DNA of 64,000 bases from Scylla paramamosain (GCF_035594125.1 NC_087156.1:15671997-15735996); one strand, 5' to 3'. Shown: positions 36,401 to 55,278, numbered from the stretch's first letter. The notes: a model not told the origin generated them from the letters alone. Translations and numbers: made by a program.

Positions 36401-37375
36401 ACCACAGGGAAGTACACACCAATAAACACATTAAAAAATAGTCCAAATTACAAATAAACAGAGGAAATTTTTGCAACTACGATATTGAAAATATATCATC
36501 GAAAATGCATAAAAATAAAACACAACTCATAAAAACCTGACATAGCAACCAAATAAAAACAAGACACATTATAAAAATAAAACAGCCGATGTAAATAATT
36601 AGACAAGAAATTCATTGAAAATGAAGAGAGAAGAGAGAGAGAATCAAGGTAAACTCTAAAATCTATATACACTTTACTATATCAAAAGATTAAATTAAAT
36701 TATGAAAACAATATCAAGAACTTAAAATCCATTCTCTCTCCATGTGTCTCACTTCTCTTCCTTTCTCTAGCACCTGAAACAAACAGAAATTTACGTATAG
36801 CATTAAAAAAAGTTAGATTAAGAGTCTACACTCCTTTCTCTCCATCCTCTCCCTCCCCACTGACCACCACCACCATCCCCACCATCACCACCACCACTCC
36901 CCGCCACCCTCTCTCACCCAAGGCTCAGGGCGAGTTAGTGGGCGGCTCACTGCACCATTGAAAGTCGTCTCACTTGGCACTTGACATCCGCAGTGCATAC
37001 GGGAGAGCCAGGCGGCCAGGTGGCGGAGGGGCAGCTCCCACACCACGCAGCAGCAGCCCCGCCCCGCCCCATGTCCTGACCCGCTGCACCTGGGCCTTTA
37101 ACCACTAGTATTTCCGTGGCCACGGGGGTAATGGCGGGAAATGTTGCTGTGTTCATCCCTGGGTTCTGATTGTGTTATGTAAGTGGTAGTATCTCCTCGT
37201 CCGCAGGTGTTGAAAGGTAATTCTTGTGTTTTTTTCGTGTTTTGGTTTTCGTGCTTGTGTGTGAATGTGTTATGGGATTTGCTGACTGTGTTTTGGCAGG
37301 TGTACGTGCATGCAGGGGGATTCCAGATTGCTGTTTTGTTTTTATATCTAAACTTGTTGATAATCGAAAATGAAG

Positions 37376-37379
<4 letters not shown>
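36401..37379. other. unique DNA, no gene seen
   Basis: AT-rich to about 36840, then a CCACC-rich stretch (36860-36900) and a GC-rich stretch with overlapping CCCCGCCCC boxes at 37057-37070. No gene recognised. Confidence 0.45.

Positions 37380-37466
<87 letters not shown>
37380..37466. repeat. (CT)n microsatellite
   Basis: Perfect CT run of about 87 bp. Confidence 0.97.
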
Positions 37467-37471
<5 letters not shown>

Positions 37472-38759
37472 ATATCTTAATTTTTGCTTGTGTGTAAAAC
37501 TATCAGGTACAAAAGTTAGTGATAGTGTATTCCCGTTCACTTCTATAACTCAGATAAATGCCAGTGTTTCTGCGTCACCCTGATCCTGCTGCCTTCGTAT
37601 ACTTATCATGTAGGATAATAAAATGTCAGGTGGTTATTTCTTGGATAGTTTTACAGCGCGACTAGATTTTTCTTTTGCCTCTCTCATCAGGATTCAGAAC
37701 ATTTCTTACGTTCCGCCGAATATTGATTAAGTGGAGCCAGACGAGATCACAAAATATCCTTCATTAGGAATAAAAAAAAAAAGAAAATCTGAATGTAAAA
37801 GAAAAAAATGGCGAAGATTGACAGCATCGCAGTGATAGAATCAAGCTGTTTAAATTATCTCCACATATCAGGATTTAAGAGTCGACGTTTTGTCTTGAAT
37901 TTGATGCACCCCACCCAGACTTGTCCTCGGGCTGTTCAGACCACCACCACCTTTACAATCATCACCGCTACCACTACCACCTAAACCATTTTTATCGACA
38001 ATATCACCCTTTCCTCCCCGCTTCTGCTCTCACCACTCTGTTTTTTAGGGCATAAATTAACACTTAGATTAAGAACACTTCCCTGATCCAGTTACAGCTT
38101 TGGAATCTCTCATCGGACGCAGATGTAGGGCCATTGAGCTTATCTTATCACCTGGGACACTGATTGTGAAGGAGATAGTTTGGAACGCCCCATTTAGCTA
38201 CAGAAGACCCTCACCTCCCTGCCCTGGCTTTCTTCCCTCCCTCTCTCTCCCTCCGCCGACCCTCCCCCGTGTCTCCCTCGCCGTCCCTCCCTACACGCTG
38301 TTAAAACGATCTCAGCTTTTACATCAGAAGCCACCAGAGCTGCCTGCCTCCCTGCTTTATCTGCCTCTTCTATCGCATCATTATCCACCCATCTCCCAAC
38401 ATTCCTCCCCTTCGGTGGTACCTCTGTAGATCAGCGTCACCTTCACCCACTATCTCCTCACCATCGCCTCCTTGACACCTGTTTCACTCCCTAGTCATCA
38501 TCTGCCTAGGGTCGTCCTCCACTCACAGCGAGGTGACAGCGCATCCCTCTCGGGCTCCTGTTTGGGGTCTCGCCGGCTTATCAGCGCCAGCCATTAGTGA
38601 TACGTTCGAGCCCCATTAACCTACTTTTAGCGAGGTGACCAGAATCCTTCCTTTACAAAGATCAACTGGAAGATATAAGCTTGATATTATGAGATTGTTA
38701 TTTTTTTTTATCACTGTATTGTTAATCCAGTTTATTCCTACTTCTATTTCCTTTTTCTT
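37467..38759. other. unique DNA, no gene seen
   Basis: A CCACCACC stretch near 37940-37985 and a C/T-rich stretch at 38205-38300. The plus frame at 38100-38429 is compositionally biased and unrecognised. Confidence 0.45.
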
Positions 38760-39060
38760 TTCTTTTTGTTCCTATCCTCTCCATGCTGTCTCTCTTCCCT
38801 TCTCTCTATCCTTGCCCTTCATTACCTACCGCAGTGGTCATGTAGGTTCTCTATTTTATCACCCCATCTTACTCCTCTTCTCTCTCCTCTCGTCCCTGCC
38901 TACACCATCCTGACATCTGCTCTTTATTCTCTTCATTCTCGCCCTTCATCACCTACCTTAGCGATCATGTGGGTCTTTTGCCCCTTTGTCTACATCTCAC
39001 ATCCTCCATCCTCACACCTACTGCCTCTCATTCATCTTTCTTCCCCTCTCTTCTGTATAT
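38760..39060. repeat. pyrimidine-rich two-copy tandem repeat, period about 127 bp
   Basis: GCCCTTCATTACCTACCGCAG (38814) recurs as GCCCTTCATCACCTACCTTAG (38941), followed in both by a CATGT(A/G)GGTCT-type block. Copy ends are unclear. Confidence 0.75.
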
Positions 39061-42000
39061 GATGAGCCCTGCAAGTCGCTCTCTGTTACCTCTGCAGTCA
39101 TCTTCCATTCCATTCATCTTCCTTTCCCTTCTGGTTTTATAAAATTATGTATATCTTTCATATTTACTTTTTTATTTATTTTCCCTTTTTGATTCCTGTT
39201 TTTTTTTCCTTCTTTTCCTTCACTTGTCTTAATTATTCATGTTTGTAATTATTATCTTTTCACTGGCGTATTTGTTTCATCTTGTTTCAGTTGACAGAAC
39301 TGCTTTCCTTTACATTTCTTTTATTTTTTTATGGTTTCTTTTTTTATTTTATATGATCTATATTCGTTACTTTCAAGGAACTACTATATTTCCTTGTACG
39401 AATAAGGCATTCAAGTTGATTTTATTTCATCATTATTATTATTATTTTCTTTTTTTTTTCACTCCAAGACCAGTGACCTGCTGGTGAACGAACTTGATGA
39501 AGGTCACTAAGGTTTCCAAGAGAATGTGCCTCGATTCCGTTATGTGCGGCAATCGTGAGGAACTTGTTCAATTTTGCCACCCACACTTTCTTGCCAGCCA
39601 GGTGTTGCTAGTCTCGCCGCGCGGAGGCTCAGCGGCGTCACCTCTTTTATGTGTCCCGCCAGCAGTTTGTCATTTTTGAGGGAAAAAAGGAAAGCTTTGT
39701 TTGGCCTGGAAGTCGGGTCTCTTTGTTTCGAGTTTCAGAGATCTTGTCACGTCACATTACATGATTTTTTTTCTTAGATATCATTGGTGAAATTAGCAGA
39801 GACATCACGTTCACCTCGGCACTCACGTTCCCCGCAGTACAGTAATATGGATGTCATGAAATACAACAGAAATATGATCTAAACTTATCGATTCCATTAA
39901 AATCAACGGAAGAATTGAAGCATTAGCGGCGGCGGATAATTCTGTCGACCGTCTTCATTCGGATGCGAGATCGTGACTTCAGCTTGGTCTGTTTGGTTCC
40001 GCGCCGTTTCATCCTGACGTCACCCTCGTAACCTGGAGGCTCAGCGCTACGGGAGGCGGCGGAGGGTCATCTCGGCTAAGTTTGGCAAAAATAACCTTAA
40101 CTCCGTCTCCATTAGTGTTTCTCTCGCGTAATTAAAACGTTGGCTTAATTTTCTCGTGATACAAATCCCCGCGGTGAAGAAACACTGCGATCTTATCACG
40201 TGCCTCCCTCCTGCACTCCATCTCGCTCTGCTGGCTCCCTTTGTGCCAGCCTCCTGGAGCGCTCATGTATCTCCCGGCGTGCCTTAAGTGCTTGTTTGGG
40301 TCCCCCTTTCTTATAATATCGTTCATTAACTGGCTTGTGTTGGCAGGCTGTCCCTTCTTATTGTTGTGGCTTTCTTTACATCTTGGCTCGGCTGGTCTGT
40401 TGGTACGGTAATCTTAATCTCGAGGATGAAAAAAGACTGGCATTGTGTTGTTATTAAAAGGCTGAATAAAAGGAGCTTGGGTATTTGCCTTTATCGACTT
40501 GCGTGTTGTTATAGCCTGGGAGAGTCAGGTGAATGTGCCTCTCCTCCGTTATCGAAGTGACAAGAGAGTAAACACTTGAGTCAACATGAAGCTTCCCGTT
40601 GCATGTTATTGACCCACAAAGATCGTTCTCTCCGTCCAATCCCCAATACACCATCGCTCACTTTCATCCATCCCTGCTGCCCTGTCTCCCTCCCTCCTTC
40701 CCTGCCTCCGTCCCTCCTTCACCCACATACTAGGCGGCCTCTAAGCCTTAAAAAGTGAACATGACCTCACCATAGCCAGCATAGTCATCTCCGTCGCCTG
40801 AGTCACAGCATCCATCTATTTTTTTGTGTTTATAGTCCCACTTGCACGGCTTTTTGTCCCCCCGGAGCACCTCTTTTTACAGCGCTCTGTGGTAGTAGCG
40901 GTGCCCCCCCAGACCATATTAGCTCATACTGACGTGTCCCTGTTCGTCTCCTCGCCCCTTCATCCCGTCAGGACCTCCCGGATACACCTAATTCATGCAA
41001 GGTCTTGTAAAGCTTCTCAAAATCTCCATCTACAATGTTTTTTTTTTTTATTTACTTATTTTTCTAGATTTTTTTAAGGGCTGGACGAGCGCCACGCGGG
41101 CCACGTCCCCCTCAGACACTCTACGCCCTGCCCCAAATCGGCTGTATAAGGCTCAACAAAGGTTTGTTTATTTTTTGTTAGCAGAACCCTCGAGTCAAGC
41201 TCCAAACAATAGGTTCACTAGAACACCCTTAAACACGCCCCTCTACGTCATTATAACGACAATAATGGCCCATACCTTTCACATTTCCCTTATTATTAAT
41301 TACTCTTGATCTACATAGTACAATAATCAATCTCCTCATGATAACATATTAGATGCCAATGGGATGGGCGAATGAAGATGAGGCTGCGGCGGCTGTAGAT
41401 GTAGGGGCCAGACGGGAGGGTATAAGGAGAAGAGGAGGCCGCGTGTGAGGGAAGAGAGGCCAGTCGGAGGAAAGGGAGAATAAGAACAACGATCGTGTCA
41501 GTGTCAGACTAAGACGAGAGGAAACTGACGAAGGATGTTGACAATGTGACATGAATTAAGAGGATTAGGCAGTGCCCGTACATTAAAGCAAGAGGGTGGG
41601 AGGAGAAGAAACTCCTGCTAAGTGAACACAAGCAGCCAGCACAGATCCACACGTTAAGCCGTTCGTCCTACGCGAGGCCTCCCATGCACATCTGCCACAG
41701 TTCCTCGTCTTAGCGCCCCGAGGAAGAGACATTAATGGTGATTTTGTAGAGGAAGCCAGTCTTGTACCATATTTCACTCACTCTAAGTATCACCACCAAC
41801 AGTCCGCCTTTATGCCTCGGTCAGATGCTGCTGCAGAGAAGGAAAAAAATATGTGCAGAGTTCATTTTACGGACAGCGTCTTACATTACTGAGCCACAAG
41901 AAAGCTTCATTATATTGTCTACCAGATTTCTCCGCTGGCATAGGTGTCGCGCCTCAGAGCGGTGTAAAGAGTGTAGGCTGCGAGAGGTGAGGGCGAAGAG

Positions 42001-42542
42001 CCCCGCCACACTCTCTGGACAGTCACAGTTTCCTAGCTTGCGAGCAGCGGTCATTACTGAGATTGTTGGCTAAAGTTGCATTTCCATATTACCGAAATTA
42101 CAAGTGCCAGGAGACAGATGCTCCTCCGGAATAGAAGTGTGTGTAGAGAGCAGGTTAATTAGAAACAATGACTCAGCCTGATCGCCGCCGCCATCACCGC
42201 CGTCGCCACTATCGCCGCCGCCGACTCGTCTCGGGAGCTGCTGCATTGCCTCCGTCAGCCAATAAAAAAAAGAAAAAAAGAACGAGATTGCTGATATTTG
42301 TTAAGGAAGTATAACACTCGAGATTACACAACTACCTTGATTGTATTCTCCTCGACTGTGCTTTTAAAATGTTAGAATAGTGGTTAGCGGTACGTAAATA
42401 TGTTTTATATCGAGTATTTTCAGAGAAATGATGACACAACATGTTTCTGACTCATGATTTACCGCCAAAACCTCCTGTCAGTAAAGAAACACTTCGTACC
42501 TCTTCAGTACACAATATACAGCGGTGTGTTGTGTTGTGTTGC
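39061..42542. other. 3.5 kb without long microsatellites, no gene seen
   Basis: One of the longest microsatellite-poor stretches in the window. 39130-39470 is T-rich. 39960-40160 has mixed composition with CCATTAGTG and CGTAATTAAAACG words. 42185-42235 is a CGCCGC-rich patch just after TGACTCAGC, an AP-1/CNC-type motif. Frames up to 104 codons (40995-41309, 41762-42073) are unrecognised. Confidence 0.45.
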
Positions 42543-44479
<1,937 letters not shown>

Positions 44480-44565
<86 letters not shown>

Positions 44566-44737
44566 ATGCAAATTGTCCTTCATTAAGTCCAAATGTAAGT
44601 AAAGTGAGCAGACTGGAAAATATAATAATTTGAGAAAGAAAATATAGTTGATTCTAATTCTTATCCGCACCACACACAATGTGCTTCACACTTTGTATTC
44701 AAAGTCTGAGCAGAAATAAACTGAATCTGAGTCTGAG

Positions 44738-44824
<87 letters not shown>
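44480..44824. repeat. (CT)n and (CA)n microsatellites
   Basis: CT run 44480-44561 and CA run 44739-44824 with one T interruption near 44779. Unique DNA between them. Confidence 0.96.
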
Positions 44825-44827
<3 letters not shown>

Positions 44828-45807
44828 GCCAAACAGGCCAAACACAAACAAAAAAAGGCACACTCATGGATAATCTCATTGAGGTCATTTCGAATCCATA
44901 TTCCGATCAGCTAGCCAGTTTGGGCAGACCTGCTCCCGCCCGGCCTGGCTGTGGTCGGTCTAAATCAACTTGATTCACTATTTGAGGGGACAGCTGGTGA
45001 CAGGAGTTACGGGTGGTCCGCGCCCTAGAAATGGCCTTTTTTTTCTTTGCCTCGAGGAGCCTAGCCCATTATGTAAATTTCAAACTTCGCCTCCACTATA
45101 CGTTTAGATGTTACTAATTACTTTACACTCGTTCAAAATACACGTGGCAGCAACCCGACACTCCTCCTGTAATTGGCTTCTCTCCCAGACTGGTAATGAA
45201 GCCAAAGCCAAGTTTCAAGCTTCCACCTCCACCCCGTGTCTTGCTCTCGGTTGAGGCAGAGCCATTCATCCTAAAAGTTGCTCCCTCATAAGTACCTGAT
45301 TATGATTCAAGGCAGCGCCTCCTGATCACCGGGCCTCAGTCACATCACTACGACATTATTAGCTGTAGGGCAGAGCCGGACTGACTAATCGCTTCTTACG
45401 CTTTCCTTGGTTCACTAAACAGCACCGTAGAACCCCAAGGATTATACAAGAAAATCCCCGCAACGATCTATTTTTTTCAATCGGCCGCACAAAGTGGAGG
45501 CAGGAGCGGCGGCTGGGGGCGACTCCTCATAACGAGAGAATGATCGTGTCCGAACATTGAATTTTGACCACAAAAGGATTTTTTCCCAATTATGCAGGTG
45601 AGCAGACGATTAATCACGCTCAGGGCGGAGGATCGAGGCTATTTATAAGGATATGACTCGGCCTTGATTGCCCGGGCATTTTAATGATGACTCCTGCCGT
45701 CCATTAATATCACGGGGACGCTCAGGGTGTCATAAGGGAAGCAGGTGACTCCAGCGGCTCCTCGGGCTGACGGCATTATAGTAACACTGACCACTCCCAT
45801 GCCCCCC

Positions 45808-45811
<4 letters not shown>
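44825..45811. other. unique DNA, no gene seen
   Basis: Repeat-free and mixed in composition with scattered ATTA cores (ACTAATTACTTTACAC, GATTAATCACGC, CCATTAATATCACG). Candidate regulatory island at 45540-45740. No coding content recognised. Confidence 0.45.

Positions 45812-45855
<44 letters not shown>
45812..45855. repeat. (CT)n microsatellite
   Basis: CT run of 44 bp with one TTT interruption. Confidence 0.94.
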
Positions 45856-46482
45856 TACTGCTCGCATCTTCCTTCCTTCCTCCTTTCCTCCCTTCTTTCC
45901 TTGCCTTCTTCCTTCGTTCATCCTTGGATACGTTCAGGAAGCCAAACCTGTCTCATTTCTCACGGACCTACGTAAATTAAACTACACAATATGAAAGCTC
46001 CCTCTCATTGTTCCCTATAGTACGGTGGTTAGCAATGGACAGACACCACATAAGTCTTGCCGTGTTTACCAAGACGAGGGAGAAAGCTACGTGCTGCACC
46101 TTTCTACTGCTCTACTTAAGTTAGCGTAGAAGCAGCAAAAAGCAACTGGAGGAAGGTATAATATTCTCTTTCTCTTTCTTTCTCTTTCTCTCTCTCTCCC
46201 AAGCACCTTCTTCAGGAATCCACAGCGTCAGGGGGTCACTGCCAGCAGCAGCAATAGCAGCAGCAGCAGCGGCCCTCCAGCAGCGACCTGGCAGCCGCGC
46301 GGGAGCTTCCTGTTACTTGTTTTTTGGGCGGAATGTTTTTGTGGAGAGCTTGGAGGAGGCGGCGACGGAGCAGGAGTGAGCCATTAGTATTCTCGGTGCG
46401 TGTATAATTGGTCCACAGGAATTGAGGTTAATTCGCAGGAGCATATATGGTTTATAAGACGCCTATGCATGTATCTACTTAT
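45856..46482. other. unique DNA with short CT and CAG runs
   Basis: CT-rich at 46166-46199 and an interrupted CAG run at 46241-46270. No gene seen. Confidence 0.5.
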
Positions 46483-47250
<768 letters not shown>

Positions 47251-47341
47251 GTGGTGGTGGTGGTGGTGGTGGTGGTGGTGGAGACGGATGGACAGAGCAC
47301 CAAGGTTATAATTGAGTCCTGCCTTTATAAATTGTGCGGAT

Positions 47342-47408
<67 letters not shown>
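47251..47408. repeat. (GTG)n and (GA)n microsatellites
   Basis: GTG run 47251-47281 and GA run 47342-47408. Confidence 0.95.
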
Positions 47409-47411
<3 letters not shown>

Positions 47412-47473
47412 CAGTACATAGTAAGAATAATGCTACAAATAAAACGTCATAAAGCAGTACATAAATTTTGCTT

Positions 47474-47577
47474 GTCTTCCTCCTGCTCCTCCTCTTTCTT
47501 CCTCCCGCTCTTCCTCTTCCTCCTCCTGCTCCTCTTCCTTCTCCTCTTCCTCCTCCTCGTCCTCTACGTCCTCATCT
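47474..47577. repeat. (TCC/TCT)n pyrimidine tract
   Basis: Imperfect CTCCTC/CTTCCT trinucleotide run, purine-rich on the other strand. Confidence 0.88.
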
Positions 47578-49051
<1,474 letters not shown>

Positions 49052-49122
49052 AAAAACACTTGCTTCTCAGTTTTATCTTTGTGTCTTCTATCACCAATTA
49101 TCTTGAGAACCAACAGCAGCAG

Positions 49123-49123
49123 T

Positions 49124-49162
<39 letters not shown>
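49123..49162. repeat. (CAA)n microsatellite
   Basis: CAA trinucleotide run, preceded by CAGCAGCAGTAA. Confidence 0.94.
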
Positions 49163-49163
<1 letters not shown>

Positions 49164-50129
49164 CACAACACCATTGCGGCACAGCTGGCCCTCGGTGGCG
49201 GAACTTGTCTCGTCATCTTGAGCAACACACGAGCGTCGTTTTGTCTTGGCAATTTTACTGCTGGGGACTGACTGCCTCATCTGCACCGTAAAGCCTCCGC
49301 AGCCTCCGTCTTGGTGCTCAGAAGAAATTAGCTCCATCTCCACCTCGCCGCATGACGCCGCCACACCAAAGTAATACATAAGTTCTTCGGATGCAAACAT
49401 GCACGTCCCCCGAGGGTGTTTGCCTCGCAGGGGGACGAGGTGGGCGCGGGTGCTGGCTGGGGCTCAGGTTTATGGCGACTCCCTGGCGAGGAGCGTCGGC
49501 CATGGGGATAGAGTCATTTCTCCGAGGCCACAGAGACGGCAGACCCTCTTGGAAGCAGTTACCCAGGATGAAAATTAATAATGGTCTTAAAGGTTTATAG
49601 GAAGGTTAATTTAAGTCCTGCAAGCCTGAATGGAGAAAAAATCGTTCATCAAGGGTACAAGTGGGTACTCATTTGTAGCGCTGACGAGACGCAGCGTAGA
49701 CCCCGACCACGGTAATGAGAAGAGAGCTCATTAAGGCTAAGAGGTCTCGGTGAGGGATCAAATCATCCTCACTGGGGCAAGTTAAGGTTGAGATGTTAAC
49801 AGTGACAAAAAAAAAAAAATAATAATAATAATAATATATGCATGAGCTCCGATGAAGCAAAGCGAATCGAGAACCATGACTTCGTCCCGTCCCCAACCCA
49901 CGTTATTACATAAAATTAACAGCAAAAAATATAAGACCGCAAGACTTATCAGCAACACATAATGCATGTCAACCAAGACTAATACCTCAATACGATTTCC
50001 AGATTAACTGCTGAAAGCCTCCCCATTAATTAACTCCGGGAAGAGAAAAATGCAGATGACATAGAACATAATATTTACGTCGACCTTCCACGAGCAGTTG
50101 TCATACCACAGCACACGGAGGGAGGAGGC
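49163..50129. other. unique DNA, no gene seen
   Basis: An A run with AAT repeats at 49807-49836. Otherwise repeat-free. The short frames are unrecognised. Confidence 0.45.
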
Positions 50130-50462
50130 CTGATAGGAGATGGAAGGCAGGGTAGCAGGGATGGAGGGAAGAGATAGAAGAAGAGGAGGGGGGGGCTGAT
50201 GGAAAGAGATGGAAGGAGAGGTGGGGAGCTGATGGGAAGAGATGGAAGGAGAGGAGGATGGGAAGGTTGAAGTTGAAGGTTGAATGGTTGATGGAAAGAG
50301 ATAGAATGAGAGGAAAGTTGATGAGAGGAGATGGAAAGGCGAGGGGGGATGACTGTTGGGGAAGATATGGAAGGTGGAGAGAGGGATCGTTGGGGAAGAG
50401 GTAGAAGGAGGGGAGGGGTATGATGGGAAGAGATGGAAGAGGGAGGGGGGAAGGAGGGAAGA
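50130..50462. repeat. purine-rich minisatellite, unit about 33-36 bp
   Basis: Repeated unit close to CTGATGG(G/A)AAGAGATGGAAG followed by G/A-rich filler, about seven to nine variably spaced copies between 50160 and 50455. The reverse-strand Pro/Ser-rich frames (158 and 171 codons) reflect this repeat. Confidence 0.82.
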
Positions 50463-51800
50463 AACTAGAACTCCCCACAACTTGTCTCGATACGAAATTC
50501 CTGAGGTTTCGCCTTCCTGCCTGGCTGGCTTGTTGTCTGATGTGCCCTGACTCTCCTGTCCCTCCTGCTGCCCTTTCTACCCTGCTGCCCTCCTCACCCT
50601 CCTTTACTCCCTCCATCTCCTCATCTCTCCCTTTCTACTCTTCCTATCTTTTCTACCTCACCTGATCCTTCTATACTGCCAGATGCTCGCCCGCCCGGGT
50701 TCCGAAACCGAGACGGCGTGTATATAGAAGGACGAGTATAAGCTGATTACTTACACCAACCGATTTTTGCCGTTTACTAAATGCCTAGAATACTATAATT
50801 GACCAGGCCGACAAAAAGTCACAATAATCGCCTCTCAGCATAATGAGCATCCGACTCTATAATCACGTCCGCGCTGGCCGTGGGTCCCGCCCCAGGACTT
50901 GAGAGTTGCTCCTGTCGGGCTGCAGCGGCGGGCCTTAATGGTAGCCTCTGCCTGCTCCCGAAGGCCGAAGTGCGGTGCAAAGGTGTGGTCTTCCTAAACC
51001 CTGGGCGGGGCTCGGAAACGTAGCCTTTCTTGATCATGGTGCAGAGTTATTAAATGTTGCGTGCGCAGGACCATGAGGGTATTAGTACCGGGCCACTGGG
51101 AGCGCATTATCCGGTTAAGAAAATGAGTAGTTGAGTTTCGCTTCATTTAGTGTGCAGATTTTTCTTGAAGGTCGAGGTTGTTTCCCACGGTGGTGGCGCC
51201 CCGCCCGTGCCTCTGGTCACGCAGCGACTGCAGCGATCGAGCCTGTTCCATTACAGCCATGTCATCAGCTTCTCTTTTCCTATCAGCTTAGGATGAGTGA
51301 ATGGTGTGTTATAAATGATACCATGACATGTTCTTCAAACACATATATTTTCACAAAAAAAATTCAAATGAAGGAATATATTTTCAGTCACTATGAGGAA
51401 TGAATGAAACAAATAAACTTATCGTAATGAGAACTATGAAAAAAAGAAGATTAATAAACATTACAATATAATCACCCACTCTCCACAATTCCAAGAACTT
51501 GTGGAATGTATCAGGACAGAGGGAGATCAATTTCATCATATGCATTTGAGACAGCGACAAAATTAATCATCGATTCTTGGCTTCTTCTGTATATAAATTT
51601 CAGTGCTTGGGACTCATTCGCTCTATCAGAGAACAGTAGCTACTGCGGTTTTTAGTCTCTACCTGGACAAGTGTGTAGACAAGGCTCAGCATTCTTGTGG
51701 GTTTGTACTTGTACGACTTGTGATCCATCTCATTAGTGCGTCCTTCCAAATGTGCATTATTAATATTATCATTTTTATTACCATAGTCATTATCATTATC
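50463..51800. other. unique DNA, no gene seen
   Basis: 50520-50660 is pyrimidine-rich. 50700-51120 is repeat-free and mixed in composition. No coding content recognised. Confidence 0.45.
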
Positions 51801-51848
51801 AGCAACAGTAGCAGTAGTAGTAGTAGTAGAAGTAGCAGTAGTAGTAGC

Positions 51849-51925
<77 letters not shown>

Positions 51926-51942
51926 CAGTAGTAGTAATAGTG
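51801..51942. repeat. (TAG)n trinucleotide array
   Basis: About 140 bp of TAG repeat with AGC, GAA and TAA variants. Confidence 0.96.
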
Positions 51943-53825
51943 GTATCATCAAAACACTTCGGCACTGGTGATGGTGGTGGTGAGCAAAATATCAAAGAAC
52001 AACAGGCCATTTCTAAGATCGCGATGCCAAGAAATTAAGACATTTGAATGCATCCTCAACCTCTCCATCATGCCCTCAGTCATCCCTATCATCTTTCTTT
52101 CTCCCTCTCTATCTCTCTCTGTCAGCCTCCTTCTCCTCATGTCCTCTACCTCATATGCCATCCAGTCCACCTCATTACATAACATAATAAAAGTGAACCT
52201 GTATCTCTCTCTTACGGAATTATACATTAACCATTTGTCAGGAACTGGCTGTACTAATGCCAGATGCGAAAAAAAAAGTTATTGGTCGTGTTCATGTAAA
52301 TATGGACGAGTAACAGCCACCTGCTTAAGTTAGTTTGTTCGTTGAGTCTCAGATCAGGGCGATAACGTCACATTTCCATAAAGTAAACAGTTCTTGTCTC
52401 GTTCTCTAGGTAATTTGTTGATCGCATTTGCACTCACAACTGGTGGCAGGTGCAGGGCTAAGTGCTTCCTAGGAATGAAATTACAATAATTATCACTTGG
52501 CACAGAAAAACAAGAGCAGGATTAACTTTTCGATTAGCATTGATTATATGGCACTAGTTACTCCATCTGAGTAACTCTAGACAATTTGACGGATTATAAA
52601 TAACACTGCAAGTGGAAAAATGTTGGACGCATTAGATCACTCCCCTGGTTGTCAGTGATGCCCTTCAAATTTAGACCATGAGTTTGTACCACACAATTTT
52701 CTGTCTTAAAGAAAATCCATGGCAGTCAGAAAGTCAACATTCTCACATACTCTTACCTTGACACCGGTGCACGAGGTGAGAGACGTTCAGCTGAGTCAGG
52801 TGTGGATCAACCCTTTACGGATTAAGAAAAAAAAAAATCAATAGCAACTTCTCGTCCTTCTAAATGAATTGCTAAGTGAGTTTTAAAGTGCTTTGTTTAG
52901 TGTGACAGGGGTTCCGTATCACCCTCCTGTGTGACCTTTAAAGGACTTAGCGATACATGTAACCAGGAAAGAAATTAGTGTCTTTTACATGCTAAGGTTC
53001 AGTCAGGACTCTTTGCACGTTCGTCCCACAGTCAATCACTGACAAAAACCTCCCCTTCAGGTCCATAAGCGTCTCCGGGCATCCCTCAGCCTCGTCAGGG
53101 GGTGGAGGTGAAAGTAGCAAACTTCCTCCAGGTCACTGCGATGGAAGGGAAGCGCCACGGACACCACACGTCCAGGGCCAATAAATTCAGGTGACCCGGA
53201 ACACACGAGCGTACCATCATTCATCACAGACCAGCACAGACAAAAGCAGCAATCAAAATAAAACAAGTGTGGTTTCAAGGCATGTAAAAAAGAAAATCTC
53301 AAGGTATAAGCGATAGACAGTGGCACTCAATGACTTGACACGTAAAAAATATCTGTATATGTGCATGTCTCTGCCTCAACTCATCGCGACGCAAGCCCCA
53401 GCTGTTGGTTAGTGTCCGTTTGCCTGTCGCGTATTTCAGCAGCATGACACATTCCCCTCACGTGTGCCCAGTGTCTCCCGTGGCCCCGCTGTTGCTCCTG
53501 AGACTCGCTATTATCTGTCAGAGCCTCCCTTTGTCACTAGGTCGCCATTGCTCGCTCCTCTATTCCCCGTCAGCGTCAGGGTGATGTGCAAGGGACGACC
53601 TCGTGTCCGTGAGAGGTTTGGTGCCTCACCCTCCCGGCTATACCGCCTCGTCCTGAGTGATGGAGGGCGTGTGTGTGAGGCAGGTGACGCGGGGTGATGT
53701 TACGCTTCTTTCAAAAGAGGATTTTTGCAGATTAAAGACTATATAATACAATAAAGGTTTTGCTTCCATTATGGCACGTTGCTGTTTAAATCTTGTGATG
53801 ATTTTTGTCATGGTCATCATCATTA
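51943..53825. other. 1.9 kb of unique DNA, no gene seen
   Basis: No long microsatellite. Frames up to 121 codons (51968-52333) are unrecognised. A short (TC) patch lies near 52092-52120. Confidence 0.45.
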
Positions 53826-54556
<731 letters not shown>

Positions 54557-54904
54557 TCTTCTACATAAAACTTAGCGCAAAAATTCCGACAGTAATGTTA
54601 ATGTTTTATGTGACTTGATACTCGGCTTGCCAAGATAACGAGGGCGAGGGACGGAAGGCAAGAACCTGGTCATAATCTTATATAAATGCTCAAGACATAT
54701 TTTTTCTCCTTACACACTCACTTGAGGCCCAAAATATTACATTCTCCTCATTTTCCCATTAAGTGTTCAAGACCGTGCGAACAATAACCTTTATATCAAC
54801 AGTTTATAACCCCAATTATCGCACACGCCACTCCCCCAGTCACTTCAGCTGCCCTCTCTGTCACCATCCAATTCCTCAACTTAAAGTCAAAGTGATTAAT
54901 TCAG

Positions 54905-54936
<32 letters not shown>

Positions 54937-55043
54937 TTTGCTTGTTTTTAGATCATAAGGTTGTCTGGCAATCTTCCTTTTTTCTTTCTAACATCCTTTC
55001 TTTTCATCGTATTAGTTTTTAGGTGCCACTACATACACACAAA

Positions 55044-55044
<1 letters not shown>
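54557..55044. other. unique DNA, no gene seen
   Basis: Contains a T run (about 54920-54939) and no other structure. Confidence 0.45.
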
Positions 55045-55104
<60 letters not shown>

Positions 55105-55177
55105 ACACACACACCAATCATATACGGATCCCAATAGCCATTTCTTCTAGGTAATGAATTAGTTTGATCGCAAATTT

Positions 55178-55216
<39 letters not shown>

Positions 55217-55222
55217 TTACTA

Positions 55223-55275
<53 letters not shown>
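55045..55275. repeat. (CA)n, (CTA)n and (CT)n microsatellites
   Basis: CA run 55045-55114 with one G interruption, CTA run about 55178-55222, immediately followed by CT run 55225-55275. Confidence 0.95.

Positions 55276-55278
<3 letters not shown>

Noticed and set aside
38595..38620. tRNA-like GTTCGAGCC motif
   Set aside because: No cloverleaf can be drawn from the upstream 70 bp.
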